In this document: in pieces, positions 9,980 to 23,262 of the stretch
Numbering within the stretch: position 1 is the first letter of the stretch
Layout: each line of letters begins with the position of its first letter
NCBI RefSeq assembly: GCF_019399895.1
Contig: NC_091884.1
Span: 3,270,400 to 3,334,399 of the forward strand
Length of the DNA: 64,000 nucleotides
Origin: Cardiocondyla obscurior
Lineage: Eukaryota > Arthropoda > Insecta > Hymenoptera > Formicidae
Direction of reading: 5' to 3'
Position numbers and translations under genes: made by a program
The notes under the pieces: generated by a model
What the model saw: the letters and a program-made list of their open reading frames with translations, nothing else
What the model was told of the DNA's origin: nothing
The model's database searches: none

Positions 9980-12271
9980 TTGATTGCCCGAAACGTTCGA
10001 AAGCAGCCCCGAGCAGTAGCAACACAAAGCTCGCGGACTTTCTTGTCCGAACCGCTCGAAAGTAGCTACGAGCCGAAAACAACACAAGGCTCGCGTACTT
10101 TGCCGATCGGACCGCGCGGAAGTAACTCCGAGCCGAAAGCAACACGAGGCTCGCGAACTTTGACGCTTGGATCGCGCGAAAGTAACTCCGAGCCGAAAGC
10201 AACACGAGGCTCGCGTACTTTGCCGATCGGACCGCGCGGAAGTAACTCCGAGCCGAAAGAAACACGAGGCTCGCGTACTTTGCCGATCGGACAGCGCGGA
10301 AGTAACTCCGAGCCGAAAGCAACACGAGGCTCGCGAACTTTGACGTTTGGATCGCGCGGAAGTAACTCCGAGCCGAAAGCAACACGAGGCTCGCGTACTT
10401 TGACGGTCGGACCGCTCGAAAGTAACTACGTGCAGAAAGCAACACAAAACTCGTAAACTTAGCCGCTCGTCGGTCGAAATTACGAAGAGCTCAAGAAAGT
10501 AACACGAGATTTAAAAACATAGCCGATCGCCAGCAGAGAGCTCGAAAAAACAGCACAAAACGCGAAAATTTAACTTTTACGAAAAATAGTTAAGATAGCT
10601 CAAAAAACAATACCGAAAATAAAAAGTTGATTGCCCGAAACTTTCGAAAGCAGCCCCGAGCAGTAGCAACACAAAGCTCGCGGACTTTCTTGTCCGAACC
10701 GCTCGAAAGTAGCTACGAGCCGAAAACAACACAAGGCTCGCGTACTTTGCCGATCGGACCGCGCGGAAGTAACTCCGAGCCGAAAGCAACACGAGACTCG
10801 CGAACTTTGACGCTTGGATCGCGCGGAAGTAACTCCGAGCCGAAAGCAACACGAGGCTCGCGAACTTTGACGCTTGGATCGCGCGGAAGTAACTCCGAGC
10901 CGAAAGCAACACGAGGCTCGCGTACTTTGCCGATCGGACTGCGCGGAAGTAACTCCGAGCCGAAAGCAACACGAGGCTCGCGAACTTTGACGCTTAGATC
11001 GCGCGGAAGTAACTCCGAGCCGAAAGCAACACGAGGCTCGCGTACTTTGACGGTCGGACCGCTCGGAAGTAACTACGTGCAGAAAGCAACACAAAACTCG
11101 TAAACTTAGCCGCTCGTCGGTCGAAATTACGAAGAGCTCAAGAAAGTAACACGAGATTTAAGAACATAGCCGATCGTCAGCAGAGAGCTTAAAAAAACAG
11201 CACAAAACGCGAAAATTTAACTTTTACGAAAAATAGGTAAGATAGCTCAAAAAACAATACGGAGAACAAAAAGTTGATTGCCCGAAACGTTCGAAAGCAG
11301 CCCCGAGCAGTAGCAACACAAAGCTCGCGGACGTTCTTGTCCGAACCGCTCGAAAGTAGCTACGAGCCGAAAACAACACAAGGCTCGCGTACTTTGCCGA
11401 TCGGACCGCGCGGAAGTAACTCCGAGCCGAAAGCAACACGAGGCTCGCGAACTTTGACGTTTGGATCGCGCGGAAGTAACTCCGAGCCGAAAGCAACACA
11501 AGGCTCGCGTACTTTGCCGATCGGACTGCGCGGAAGTAACTCCGAGCCGAAAGCAACACGAGACTCGCGAACTTTGACGCTTGGATCGCGCGGAAGTAAC
11601 TCCGAGCCGAAAGCAACACGAGGCTCGCGTACTTTGACGGTCGGACCGCTCGGAAGTAACTACGTGCAGAAAGCAACACAAAACTCGTAAACTTAGCCGC
11701 TCGTCGGTCGAAATTACGAAGAGCTCAAAAGAGTAACACGAGATTTAAGAACATAGCCGATCGTCAGCAGAGAGCTTAAAAAAACAGCACAAAACGCGAA
11801 AATTTAACTTTTACGAGAAAATAGGTAAGATAGCTCAAAAAAACAATACGGAGAACAAAAAGTTGATTGCCCGAAACGTTCGAAAGCAGCCCCGAGCAGT
11901 AGCAACACAAAGCTCGCGGACTTTCTTGTCCGAACCGCTCGAAAGTAGCTACGAGCCGAAAACAACACAAGGCTCGCGTACTTTGCCGATCGGACCGCGC
12001 GGAAGTAACTCCGAGCCGAAAGCAACACGAGGCTCGCGAACTTTGACGGTCGGACCGCTCGGAAGTAACTACGTGCAGAAAGCAACACAAAACTCGTAAA
12101 CTTAGCCGCTCGTCGGTCGAAATTACGAAGAGCTCAAGAAAGTAACACGAGATTTAAGAACATAGCCGATCGCCAGCAGAGAGCTTAAAAAATCAGCACA
12201 AAACGCGAAAATTTAACTTTTACGAGAAAATAGGTAAGATAGCTCAAAAAAACAATACGGAGAACAAAAAG
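9980..12271 (+). repeat. Units 18-21 (6, 6, 5, 2 monomers)
   Basis: Bodies are 9980-10456, 10627-11103, 11274-11690 and 11863-12099. Unit 18 repeats the 'aaagaaacacgagg' and 'gatcggacagcg' variants of unit 15. Unit 19 repeats the 'gcttagatcg' of unit 16 exactly 2,000 bp later, yet its E4 has the 'gaaactttcg' form of unit 12, so it is mosaic. Unit 20 has 'ggacgttcttg' near 11,330 as in unit 9 and is two monomers shorter than a 7-monomer unit. Confidence 0.87.
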
Positions 12272-13340
12272 TTGATTGCCCGAAACGTTCGAAAGCAGCC
12301 CCGAGCAGTAGCAACACAGGGCTCGCGGACTTTCTTGTCCGAACCGCTCGGAAGTAGCTACGAGCCGAAAACAACACGAGGCTCGCGTACTTTGCCGATC
12401 GGACCGCGCGGAAGTAACTCCGAGCCGAAAGCAACACGAGGCTCGCGAACTTTGACGCTTGGATCGCGCGGAAGTAACTCCGAGCCGAAAGCAACACGAG
12501 GCTCGCGTACTTTGCCGATCGGACCGTTCGGAAGTAACTCCGAGCCGAAAGCAACACGAGGCTCGCGAACTTTGACGCTTGGATCGCGCGGAAGTAACTC
12601 CGAGCCGAAAGCAACACGAGGCTCGCGAACTTTGACTCTTGGATCGCGCGGAAGGAACTTTGAGCCGAAAGCAACACGAGGCTCGCGTACTTTGCCGATC
12701 GGACTGCGCGGAAGTAACTCCGAGCCGAAAGCAACACGAGGCTCGCGAACTTTCACGCTTGGACCGCGCGGAAGTAACTTCGAGCCGAAAGCAACACGAG
12801 GCTCGCGAACTTTGACGCTTGGATCGCGCGGAAGTAACTCCGAGCCGAAAGCAACACGAGGCTCGCGTACTTTGCCGATCGGACCGCGCGAAAGTAACTC
12901 CGAGCCGAAAGCAACACGAGGCTCGCGAACTTTGACGCTTGGATCGCGCGGAAGTAACTCCGAGCCGAAAGCAACACAAGGCTCGCGTACTTTGCCGATC
13001 GGACTGCGCGGAAGTAACTCCGAGCCGAAAGCAACACGAGACTCGCGAACTTTGACGCTTGGATCGCGCGGAAGTAACTCCGAGCCGAAAGCAACACGAG
13101 GCTCGCGTACTTTGACGGTCGGACCGCTCGGAAGTAACTACGTGCAGAAAGCAACACAAAACTCGTAAACTTAGCCGCTCGTCGGTCGAAATTACGAAGA
13201 GCTCAAAAGAGTAACACGAGATTTAAGAACATAGCCGATCGTCAGCAGAGAGCTTAAAAAAACAGCACAAAACGCGAAAATTTAACTTTTACGAGAAAAT
13301 AGGTAAGATAGCTCAAAAAAACAATACGGAGAACAAAAAG
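12272..13340 (+). repeat. Unit 22, chimeric 13-monomer unit
   Basis: The body is 12272-13168. The front half matches unit 8, including the 'actcttggatcg' and 'gaaggaactttg' marks at about 12,634-12,660. The back half matches unit 6 or unit 3 ('taacttcgagcc' at 12,775, then 'gcgcgaaagtaac'). The join is a hybrid monomer with 'actttcacgcttggaccg' at 12,750-12,765, which starts as type B and ends as type A. A crossover between an 8-monomer and a 7-monomer unit explains the length of 13 and the loss of the linker between them. Confidence 0.85.
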
Positions 13341-16300
13341 TTGATTGCCCGAAACGTTCGAAAGCAGCCCCGAGCAGTAGCAACACAAAGCTCGCGGACT
13401 TTCTTGTCCGAACCGCTCGAAAGTAGCTACGAGCCGAAAACAACACAAGGCTCGCGTACTTTGCCGATCGGACCGCGCGGAAGTAACTCCGAGCCGAAAG
13501 CAACACGAGGCTCGCGAACTTTGACGGTCGGACCGCTCGGAAGTAACTACGTGCAGAAAGCAAAACAAAACTCGTAAACTTAGCCGCTCGTCGGTCGAAA
13601 TTACGAAGAGCTCAAGAAAGTAACACGAGATTTAAGAACATAGCCGATCGCCAGCAGAGAGCTTAAAAAATCAGCACAAAACGCGAAAATTTAACTTTTA
13701 CGAGAAAATAGGTAAGATAGCTCAAAAAACAATACGGAGAACAAAAGTTGATTGCCCGAAACGTTCGAAAGCAGCCCCGAGCAGTAGCAACACAGGGCTC
13801 GCGGACTTTCTTGTCCGAACCGCTCGGAAGTAGCTACGAGCCGAAAACAACACGAGGCTCGCGTACTTTGCCGATCGGACCGCGCGGAAATAACTCCGAG
13901 CCGAAAGCAACACGAGGCTCGCGAACTTTGACGCTTGGATCGCGCGGAAGTAACTCCGAGCCGAAAGCAACACGAGGCTCGCGTACTTTGCCGATCGGAC
14001 CGTTCGGAAGTAACTCCGAGCCGAAAGCAACACGAGGCTCGCGAACTTTGACGCTTGGATCGCGCGGAAGTAACTCCGAGCCGAAAGCAACACGAGGCTC
14101 GCGAACTTTGACTCTTGGATCGCGCGGAAGGAACTTTGAGCCGAAAGCAACACGAGGCTCGCGTACTTTGCCGATCGGACTGCGCGGAAGTAACTCCGAG
14201 CCGAAAGCAACACGAGGCTCGCGAACTTTGACGCTTGGATCGCGCGGAAGTAACTCCGAGCCGAAAGCAACACGAGGCTCGCGTACTTTGACGGTCGGAC
14301 CGCTCGGAAGTAACTACGTGCAGAAAGCAACACAAAACTCGTAAACTTAGCCGCTCGTCGGTCGAAATTACGAAGAGCTCAAGAAAGTAACACGAGATTT
14401 AAGAACATAGCCGATCGTCAGCAGAGAGCTTAAAAAAACAGCACAAAACGCGAAAATTTAACTTTTACGAAAAATAGGTAAGATAGCTCAAAAAACAATA
14501 CGGAGAACAAAAAGTTGATTGCCCGAAACGTTCGAAAGCAGCCCCGAGCAGTAGCAACACAAAGCTCGCGGACTTTCTTGTCCGAACCGCTCGAAAGTAG
14601 CTACGAGCCGAAAACAACACAAGGCTCGCGTACTTTGCCGATCGGACCGCGCGGAAGTAACTTCGAGCCGAAAGCAACACGAGGCTCGCGAACTTTGACG
14701 CTTGGATCGCGCGGAAGTAACTCCGAGCCGAAAGCAACACGAGGCTCGCGTACTTTGCCGATCGGACCGCGCGGAAGTAACTCCGAGCCGAAAGCAACAC
14801 GAGGCTCGCGAACTTTGACGTTTGGATCGCGCGGAAGTAACTCCGAGCCGAAAGCAACACAAGGCTCGCGTACTTTGCCGATCGGACTGCGCGGAAGTAA
14901 CTCCGAGCCGAAAGCAACACGAGACTCGCGAACTTTGACGCTTGGATCGCGCGGAAGTAACTCCGAGCCGAAAGCAACACGAGGCTCGCGTACTTTGACG
15001 GTCGGACCGCTCGGAAGTAACTACGTGCAGAAAGCAACACAAAACTCGTAAACTTAGCCGCTCGTCGGTCGAAATTACGAAGAGCTCAAAAGAGTAACAC
15101 GAGATTTAAGAACATAGCCGATCGTCAGCAGAGAGCTTAAAAAAACAGCACAAAACGCGAAAATTTAACTTTTACGAGAAAATAGGTAAGATAGCTCAAA
15201 AAAACAATACGGAGAACAAAAAGTTGATTGCCCGAAACGTTCGAAAGCAGCCCCGAGCAGTAGCAACACAAAGCTCGCGGACTTTCTTGTCCGAACGAAC
15301 CGCTCGAAAGTAGCTACGAGCCGAAAACAACACAAGGCTCGCGTACTTTGCCGATCGGACCGCGCGGAAGTAACTCCGAGCCGAAAGCAACACGAGGCTC
15401 GCGAACTTTGACGGTCGGACCGCTCGGAAGTAACTACGTGCAGAAAGCAACACAAAACTCGTAAACTTAGCCGCTCGTCGGTCGAAATTACGAAGAGCTC
15501 AAAAAAGTAACACGAGATTTAAGAACATAGCCGATCGCCAGCAGAGAGCTTAAAAAAACAGCACAAAACGCGAAAATTTAACTTTTACGAGAAAATAGGT
15601 AAGATAGCTCAAAAAAACAATACGGAGAACAAAAAGTTGATTGCCCGAAACGTTCGAAAGCAGCCCCGAGCAGTAGCAACACAGGGCTCGCGGACTTTCT
15701 TGTCCGAACCGCTCGGAAGTAGCTACGAGCCGAAAACAACACGAGGCTCGCGTACTTTGCCGATCGGACCGCGCGGAAGTAACTCCGAGCCGAAAGCAAC
15801 ACGAGGCTCGCGAACTTTGACGCTTGGATCGCGCGGAAGTAACTCCGAGCCGAAAGCAACACGAGGCTCGCGTACTTTGCCGATCGGACTGCGCGGAAGT
15901 AACTACGTGCAGAAAGCAACACAAAACTCGTAAACTTAGCCGCTCGTCGGTCGAAATTACGATGAGCTCAAGAAAGTAACACGAGATTTAAAAACATAGC
16001 CGATCGCCAGCAGAGAGCTCGAAAAAACAGCACAAAACGCGAAAATTTAACTTTTACGAAAAAATAGTTAAGATAGCTCAAAAAAACAATACCGAAAATA
16101 AAAAGTTGATTGCCCGAAACTTTCGAAAGCAGCCCCGAGCAGTAGCAACACAAAGCTCGCGGACTTTCTTGTCCGAACCGCTCGAAAGTAGCTACGAGCC
16201 GAAAACAACACAAGGCTCGCGTACATTGCCGATCGGACTGCGCGGAAGTAACTCCGAGCCGAAAGCAACACGAGACTCGCGAACTTTGACGCTTGGATCG

Positions 16301-17569
16301 CGCGGAAGTAACTCCGAGCCGAAAGCAACACGAGGCTCGCGTACTTTGACGGTCGGACCGCTCGGAAGTAACTACGTGCAGAAAGCAACACAAAACTCGT
16401 AAACTTAGCCGCTCGTCGGTCGAAATTACGAAGAGCTCAAAAGAGTAACACGAGATTTAAGAACATAGCCGATCGTCAGCAGAGAGCTTAAAAAAACAGC
16501 ACAAAACGCGAAAATTTAACTTTTACGAGAAAATAGGTAAGATAGCTCAAAAAAACAATACGGAGAACAAAAAGTTGATTGCCCGAAACGTTCGAAAGCA
16601 GCCCCGAGCAGTAGCAACACAAAGCTCGCGGACTTTCTTGTCCGAACCGCTCGAAAGTAGCTACGAGCCGAAAACAACACAAGGCTCGCGTACTTTGCCG
16701 ATCGGACCGCGCGGAAGTAACTCCGAGCCGAAAGCAACACGAGGCTCGCGAACTTTGACGGTCGGACCGCTCGGAAGTAACTACGTGCAGAAAGCAACAC
16801 AAAACTCGTAAACTTAGCCGCTCGTCGGTCGAAATTACGAAGAGCTCAAGAAAGTAACACGAGATTTAAGAACATAGCCGATCGCCAGCAGAGAGCTTAA
16901 AAAATCAGCACAAAACGCGAAAATTTAACTTTTACGAGAAAATAGGTAAGATAGCTCAAAAAAACAATACGGAGAACAAAAAGTTGATTGCCCGAAACGT
17001 TCGAAAGCAGCCCCGAGCAGTAGCAACACAGGGCTCGCGGACTTTCTTGTCCGAACCGCTCAGAAGTAGCTACGAGCCGAAAACAACACGAGGCTCGCGT
17101 ACTTTGCCGATCGGACCGCGCGGAAGTAACTCCGAGCAGAAAGCAACACGAGGCTCGCGAACTTTGACGCTTGGATCGCGCGGAAGTAACTCCGAGCCGA
17201 AAGAAACACGAGGCTCGCGTACTTTGCCGATCGGACTGCGCGGAAGTAACTCCGAGCCGAAAGCAACACGAGGCTCGCGAACTTTGACGTTGGATCGCGC
17301 GGAAGTAACTCCGAGCCGAAAGCAACACGAGGCTCGCGTACTTTGACGGTCGGACCGCTCGAAAGTAACTACGTGCAGAAAGCAACACAAAACTCGTAAA
17401 CTTAGCCGCTCGTCGGTCGAAATTACGAAGAGCTCAAGAAAGTAACACGAGATTTAAGAACATAGCCGATCGCCAGCAGAGAGCTAAAAAACAGCACAAA
17501 ACGCGAAAATTTAACTTTTACGAGAAAATAGCTAAGATAGCTCAAAAAAACAATACGGAGAACAAAAAG
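13341..17569 (+). repeat. Units 23-30 (2, 8, 7, 2, 3, 3, 2, 5 monomers), diverged copy of units 7-15
   Basis: Bodies are 13341-13577, 13748-14344, 14515-15051, 15224-15464, 15637-15933, 16106-16402, 16575-16811 and 16984-17399. The order and private variants of units 7-11 are kept at an offset of 9,834 falling to 9,830 bp: 'gcaaaacaaaac' in unit 23, 'gaaggaactttg' in unit 24, the 4-bp 'cgaa' duplication near 15,292 in unit 26, and no T monomer in unit 27. Unit 28 joins the start of unit 12 ('gaaactttcg') to the end of unit 13, a deletion of about 890 bp. Unit 30 corresponds to unit 15 and has lost one T at 'gacgttggatcg' near 17,290. Confidence 0.9.
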
Positions 17570-20325
17570 TTGATTGCCCGAAACGTTCGAAAGCAGCCCC
17601 GAGCAGTAGCAACACAGGGCTCGCGGACTTTTTTGTCCGAACCGCTCGGAAGTAGCTACGAGCCGAAAACAACACGAAACTCGCGTACTTTGCCGATCGG
17701 ACCGCGCGGAAGTAACTTCGAGCCGAAAGCAACACGAGGCTCGCGAACTTTGACGCTTGGATCGCGCGGAAGTAACTCCGAGCCGAAAGCAACACGAGGC
17801 TCGCGTACTTTGCCGATCGGACTGCGCGGAAGTAACTCCGAGCCGAAAGCAACACGAGGCTCGCGAACTTTGACGCTTGGATCGCGCGGAAGTAACTCCG
17901 AGCCGAAAGCAACACAAGGCTCGCGTACTTTGCCGATCGGACTGCGCGGAAGTAACTCCGAGCCGAAAGCAACACGAGACTCGCGAACTTTGACGCTTGG
18001 ATCGCGCGGAAGTAACTCCGAGCCGAAAGCAACACGAGGCTCGCGTACTTTGACGGTCGGACCGCTCGGAAGTAACTACGTGCAGAAAGCAACACAAAAC
18101 TCGTAAACTTAGCCGCTCGTCGGTCGAAATTACGAAGAGCTCAAAAGAGTAACACGAGATTTAAGAACATAGCCGATCGTCAGCAGAGAGCTTAAAAAAA
18201 CAGCACAAAACGCGAAAATTTATCTTTTACGAGAAAATAGGTAAGATAGCTCAAAAAACAATACGGAGAACAAAAGTTGATTGCCCGAAACGTTCGAAAG
18301 CAGCCCCGAGCAGTAGCAACACAAAGCTCGCGGACTTTCTTGTCCGAACCGCTCGAAAGTAGCTACGAGCCGAAAACAACACAAGGCTCGCGTACTTTGC
18401 CGATCGGACCGCGCGGAAGTAACTCCGAGCCGAAAGCAACACGAGGCTCGCGAACTTTGACGGTCGGACCGCTCGGAAGTAACTACGTGCAGAAAGCAAC
18501 ACAAAACTCGTAAACTTAGCCGCTCGTCGGTCGAAATTACGAAGAGCTCAAGAAAGTAACACGAGATTTAAGAACATAGCCGATCGCCAGCAGAGAGCTT
18601 AAAAAAACAGCACAAAACGCGAAAATTTAACTTTTACGAAAAAATAGGTAAGATAGCTCAAAAAAACAATACGGAGAACAAAAAGTTGATTGCCCGAAAC
18701 GTTCGAAAGCAGCCCCGAGCAGTAGCAACACAGGGCTCGCGGACTTTCTTGTCCGAACCGCTCGGAAGTAGCTACGAGCCGAAAACAACACGAGGCTCGC
18801 GTACTTTGCCGATCGGACCGCGCGGAAGTAACTCCGAGCCGAAAGCAACACGAGGCTCGCGAACTTTGACGCTTGGATCGCGCGGAAGTAACTCCGAGCC
18901 GAAAGCAACACGAGGCTCGCGTACTTTGCCGATCGGACTGCGCGGAAGTAACTACGTGCAGAAAGCAACACAAAACTCGTAAACTTAGCCGCTCGTCGGT
19001 CGAAATTACGATGAGCTCAAGAAAGTAACACGAGATTTAAAAACATAGCCGATCGCCAGCAGAGAGCTCGAAAAAACAGCACAAAACGCGAAAATTTAAC
19101 TTTTACGAAAAATAGTTAAGATAGCTCAAAAAACAATACCGAAAATAAAAGTTGATTGCCCGAAACGTTCGAAAGCAGCCCCGAGCAGTAGCAACACAAA
19201 GCTCGCGGACTTTCTTGTCCGAACCGCTCGAAAGTAGCTACGAGCCGAAAACAACACAAGGCTCGCGTACTTTGCCGATCGGACCGCGCGGAAGTAACTC
19301 CGAGCCGAAAGCAACACGAGGCTCGCGAACTTTGACGGTCGGACCGCTCGGAAGTAACTACGTGCAGAAAGCAACACAAAACTCGTAAACTTAGCCGCTC
19401 GTCGGTCGAAATTACGAAGAGCTCAAGAAAGTAACACGAGATTTAAGAACATAGCCGATCGCCAGCAGAGAGCTTAAAAAAACAGCACAAAACGCGAAAA
19501 TTTAACTTTTACGAAAAAATAGGTAAGATAGCTCAAAAAAACAATACGGAGAACAAAAAGTTGATTGCCCGAAACGTTCGAAAGCAGCCCCGAGCAGTAG
19601 CAACACAGGGCTCGCGGACTTTCTTGTCCGAACCGCTCGGAAGTAGCTACGAGCCGAAAACAACACGAGGCTCGCGTACTTTGCCGATCGGACCGCGCGG
19701 AAGTAACTCCGAGCCGAAAGCAACACGAGGCTCGCGAACTTTGACGCTTGGATCGCGCGGAAGTAACTCCGAGCCGAAAGAAACACGAGGCTCGCGTACT
19801 TTGCCGATCGGACAGCGCGGAAGTAACTCCGAGCCGAAAGCAACACGAGGCTCGCGAACTTTGACGTTTGGATCGCGCGGAAGTAACTCCGAGCCGAAAG
19901 CAACACGAGGCTCGCGAACTTTGACGCTTGGATCGCGCGGAAGTAACTCCGAGCCGAAAGAAACACGAGGCTCGCGTACTTTGCCGATCGGACAGCGCGG
20001 AAGTAACTCCGAGCCGAAAGCAACACGAGGCTCGCGAACTTTGACGTTTGGATCGCGCGGAAGTAACTCCGAGCCGAAAGCAACACGAGGCTCGCGTACT
20101 TTGACGGTCGGACCGCTCGAAAGTAACTACGTGCAGAAAGCAACACAAAACTCGTAAACTTAGCCGCTCGTCGGTCGAAATTACGAAGAGCTCAAGAAAG
20201 TAACACGAGATTTAAGAACATAGCCGATCGCCAGCAGAGAGCTCGAAAACAGCACAAAACGCGAAAATTTAACTTTTACGAGAAAATAGCTAAGATAGCT
20301 CAAAAACAATACGGAGAACAAAAAG
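17570..20325 (+). repeat. Units 31-35 (7, 2, 3, 2, 8 monomers)
   Basis: Bodies are 17570-18106, 18277-18513, 18686-18982, 19152-19388 and 19561-20157. Unit 31 introduces 'cacgaaactcgcg' in its first near-canonical monomer and 'actttttttgtcc' in E5, both typical of the four-fold repeat downstream. Unit 33 lacks the T monomer like units 11 and 27, and the linkers after units 27 and 33 share 'cgatgagctc', so the two are copies about 3.05 kb apart. Unit 35 contains a 180-bp internal duplication: the three-monomer set with 'aaagaaacacgagg' occurs near 19,780 and again near 19,960. Confidence 0.87.
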
Positions 20326-23262
20326 TTGATTGCCCGAAACGTTCGAAAGCAGCCCCGAGCAGTAGCAACACAGGGCTCGCGGACTTTTTTGTCCGAACCG
20401 CTCGGAAGTAGCTACGAGCCGAAAACAACACGAAACTCGCGTACTTTGCCGATCGGACCGCGCGGAAGTAACTCCGAGCCGAAAGCAACACGAGGCTCGC
20501 GAACTTTGACGCTTGGATCGCGCGGAAGTAACTCCGAGCCGAAAGCAACACGAGGCTCGCGTACTTTGCCGATCGGACTGCGCGGAAGTAACTCCGAGCC
20601 GAAAGCAACACGAGGCTCGCGAACTTTGACGCTTGGATCGCGCGGAAGTAACTCCGAGCCGAAAGCAACACAAGGCTCGCGTACTTTGCCGATCAGACTG
20701 CGCGAAAGTAACTCCGAGCCGAAAGCAACACGAGACTCGCGAACTTTGACGCTTGGATCGCGCGGAAGTAACTCCGAGCCGAAAGCAACACGAGGCTCGC
20801 GTACTTTGACGGTCGGACCGCTCGGAAGTAACTACGTGCAGAAAGCAACACAAAACTCGTAAACTTAGCCGCTCGTCGGTCGAAATTACGAAGAGCTCAA
20901 AAGAGTAACACGAGATTTAAGAACATAGCCGATCGTCAGCAGAGAGCTTAAAAAAACAGCACAAAACGCGAAAATTTATCTTTTACGAGAAAATAGGTAA
21001 GATAGCTCAAAAAAACAATACGGAGAACAAAAAGTTGATTGCCCGAAACGTTCGAAAGCAGCCCCGAGCAGTAGCAACACAAAGCTCGCGGACTTTCTTG
21101 TCCGAACCGCTCGAAAGTAGCTACGAGCCGAAAACAACACAAGGCTCGCGTACTTTGCCGATCGGACCGCGCGGAAGTAACTCCGAGCCGAAAGCAACAC
21201 GAGGCTCGCGAACTTTGACGGTCGGACCGCTCAGAAGTAACTACGTGCAGAAAGCAACACAAAACTCGTAAACTTAGCCGCTCGTCGGTCGAAATTACGA
21301 AGAGCTCAAGAAAGTAACACGAGATTTAAGAACATAGCCGATCGCCAGCAGAGAGCTTAAAAAAACAGCACAAAACGCGAAAATTTAACTTTTACGAAAA
21401 ATAGGTAAGATAGCTCAAAAAACAATACGGAGAACAAAAGTTGATTGCCCGAAACGTTCGAAAGCAGCCCCGAGCAGTAGCAACACAGGGCTCGCGGACT
21501 TTCTTGTCCGAACCGCTCGGAAGTAGCTACGAGCCGAAAACAACACGAGGCTCGCGTACTTTGCCGATCGGACCGCGCGGAAGTAACTCCGAGCCGAAAG
21601 CAACACGAGGCTCGCGAACTTTGACGCTTGGATCGCGCGGAAGTAACTCCGAGCCGAAAGCAACACGAGGCTCGCGTACTTTGCCGATCGGACCGCGCGG
21701 AAGTAACTCCGAGCCGAAAGCAACACGAGGCTCGCGAACTTTGACTTGATCGCGCGGAAGTAACTCCGAGCCGAAAGCAACACGAGGCTCGCGTACTTTG
21801 CCGATCGGACCGCGCGGAAGTAACTCCGAGCCGAAAGCAACACGAGGCTCGCGAACTTTGACGTTTGGATCGCGCGGAAGTAACTCCGAGCCGAAAGCAA
21901 CACGAGGCTCGCGTACTTTGACGGTCGGACCGCTCGGAAGTAACTACGTGCAGAAAGCAACACAAAACTCGTAAACTTAGCCGCTCGTCGGTCGAAATTA
22001 CGAAGAGCTCAAGAAAGTAACACGAGATTTAAGAACATAGCCGATCGCCAGCAGAGGGCTCGAAAAAACAGCACAAAACGCGAAAATTTAACTTTTACGA
22101 GAAAATAGCTAAGATAGCTCAAAAAAACAATACGGAGAACAAAAAGTTGATTGCCCGAAACGTTCGAAAGCAGCCCCGAGCAGTAGCAACACAGGGCTCG
22201 CGGACTTTTTTGTCCGAACCGCTCGGAAGTAGCTACGAGCCGAAAACAACACGAAACTCGCGTACTTTGCCGATCGGACCGCGCGGAAGTAACTTCGAGC
22301 CGAAAGCAACACGAGGCTCGCGAACTTTGACGCTTGGATCGCGCGGAAGTAACTCCGAGCCGAAAGCAACACGAGGCTCGCGTACTTTGCCGATCGGACT
22401 GCGCGGAAGTAACTCCGAGCCGAAAGCAACACGAGGCTCGCGAACTTTGACGCTTGGATCGCGCGGAAGTAACTCCGAGCCGAAAGCAACACAAGGCTCG
22501 CGTACTTTGCCGATCGGACTGCGCGAAAGTAACCCGAGCCGAAAGCAACACGAGACTCGCGAACTTTGACGCTTGATCGCGCGGAAGTAACTCCGAGCCG
22601 AAAGCAACACGAGGCTCGCGTACTTTGACGGTCGGACCGCTCGGAAGTAACTACGTGCAGAAAGCAACACAAAACTCGTAAACTTAGCCGCTCGTCGGTC
22701 GAAATTACGAAGAGCTCAAAAGAGTAACACGAGATTTAAGAACATAGCCGATCGTCAGCAGAGAGCTTAAAAAAACAGCACAAAACGCGAAAATTTAACT
22801 TTTACGAGAAAATAGGTAAGATAGCTCAAAAAAACAATACGGAGAACAAAAAGTTGATTGCCCGAAACGTTCGAAAGCAGCCCCGAGCAGTAGCAACACA
22901 AAGCTCGCGGACTTTCTTGTCCGAACCGCTCGAAAGTAGCTACGAGCCGAAAACAACACAAGGCTCGCGTACTTTGCCGATCGGACCGCGCGGAAGTAAC
23001 TCCGAGCCGAAAGCAACACGAGGCTCGCGAACTTTGACGGTCGGACCGCTCGGAAGTAACTACGTGCAGAAAGCAACACAAAACTCGTAAACTTAGCCGC
23101 TCGTCGGTCGAAATTACGAAGAGCTCAAGAAAGTAACACGAGATTTAAGAACATAGCCGATCGCCAGCAGAGAGCTTAAAAAATCAGCACAAAACGCGAA
23201 AATTTAACTTTTACGAGAAAATAGGTAAGATAGCTCAAAAAAACAATACGGAGAACAAAAAG
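20326..23262 (+). repeat. Third-order repeat copy 1: units 36-40 (7-2-7-7-2)
   Basis: Bodies are 20326-20862, 21035-21271, 21441-21974, 22147-22681 and 22854-23090; total period 2,937 bp. The first 7-monomer unit carries 'gatcagactgcgcgaaag' at 20,691. Unit 38 has lost 3 bp near 21,745 ('gacttgatcg'). Unit 39 has two 1-bp deletions near 22,533 ('taacccgagcc') and 22,573 ('gcttgatcg'). Confidence 0.9.
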
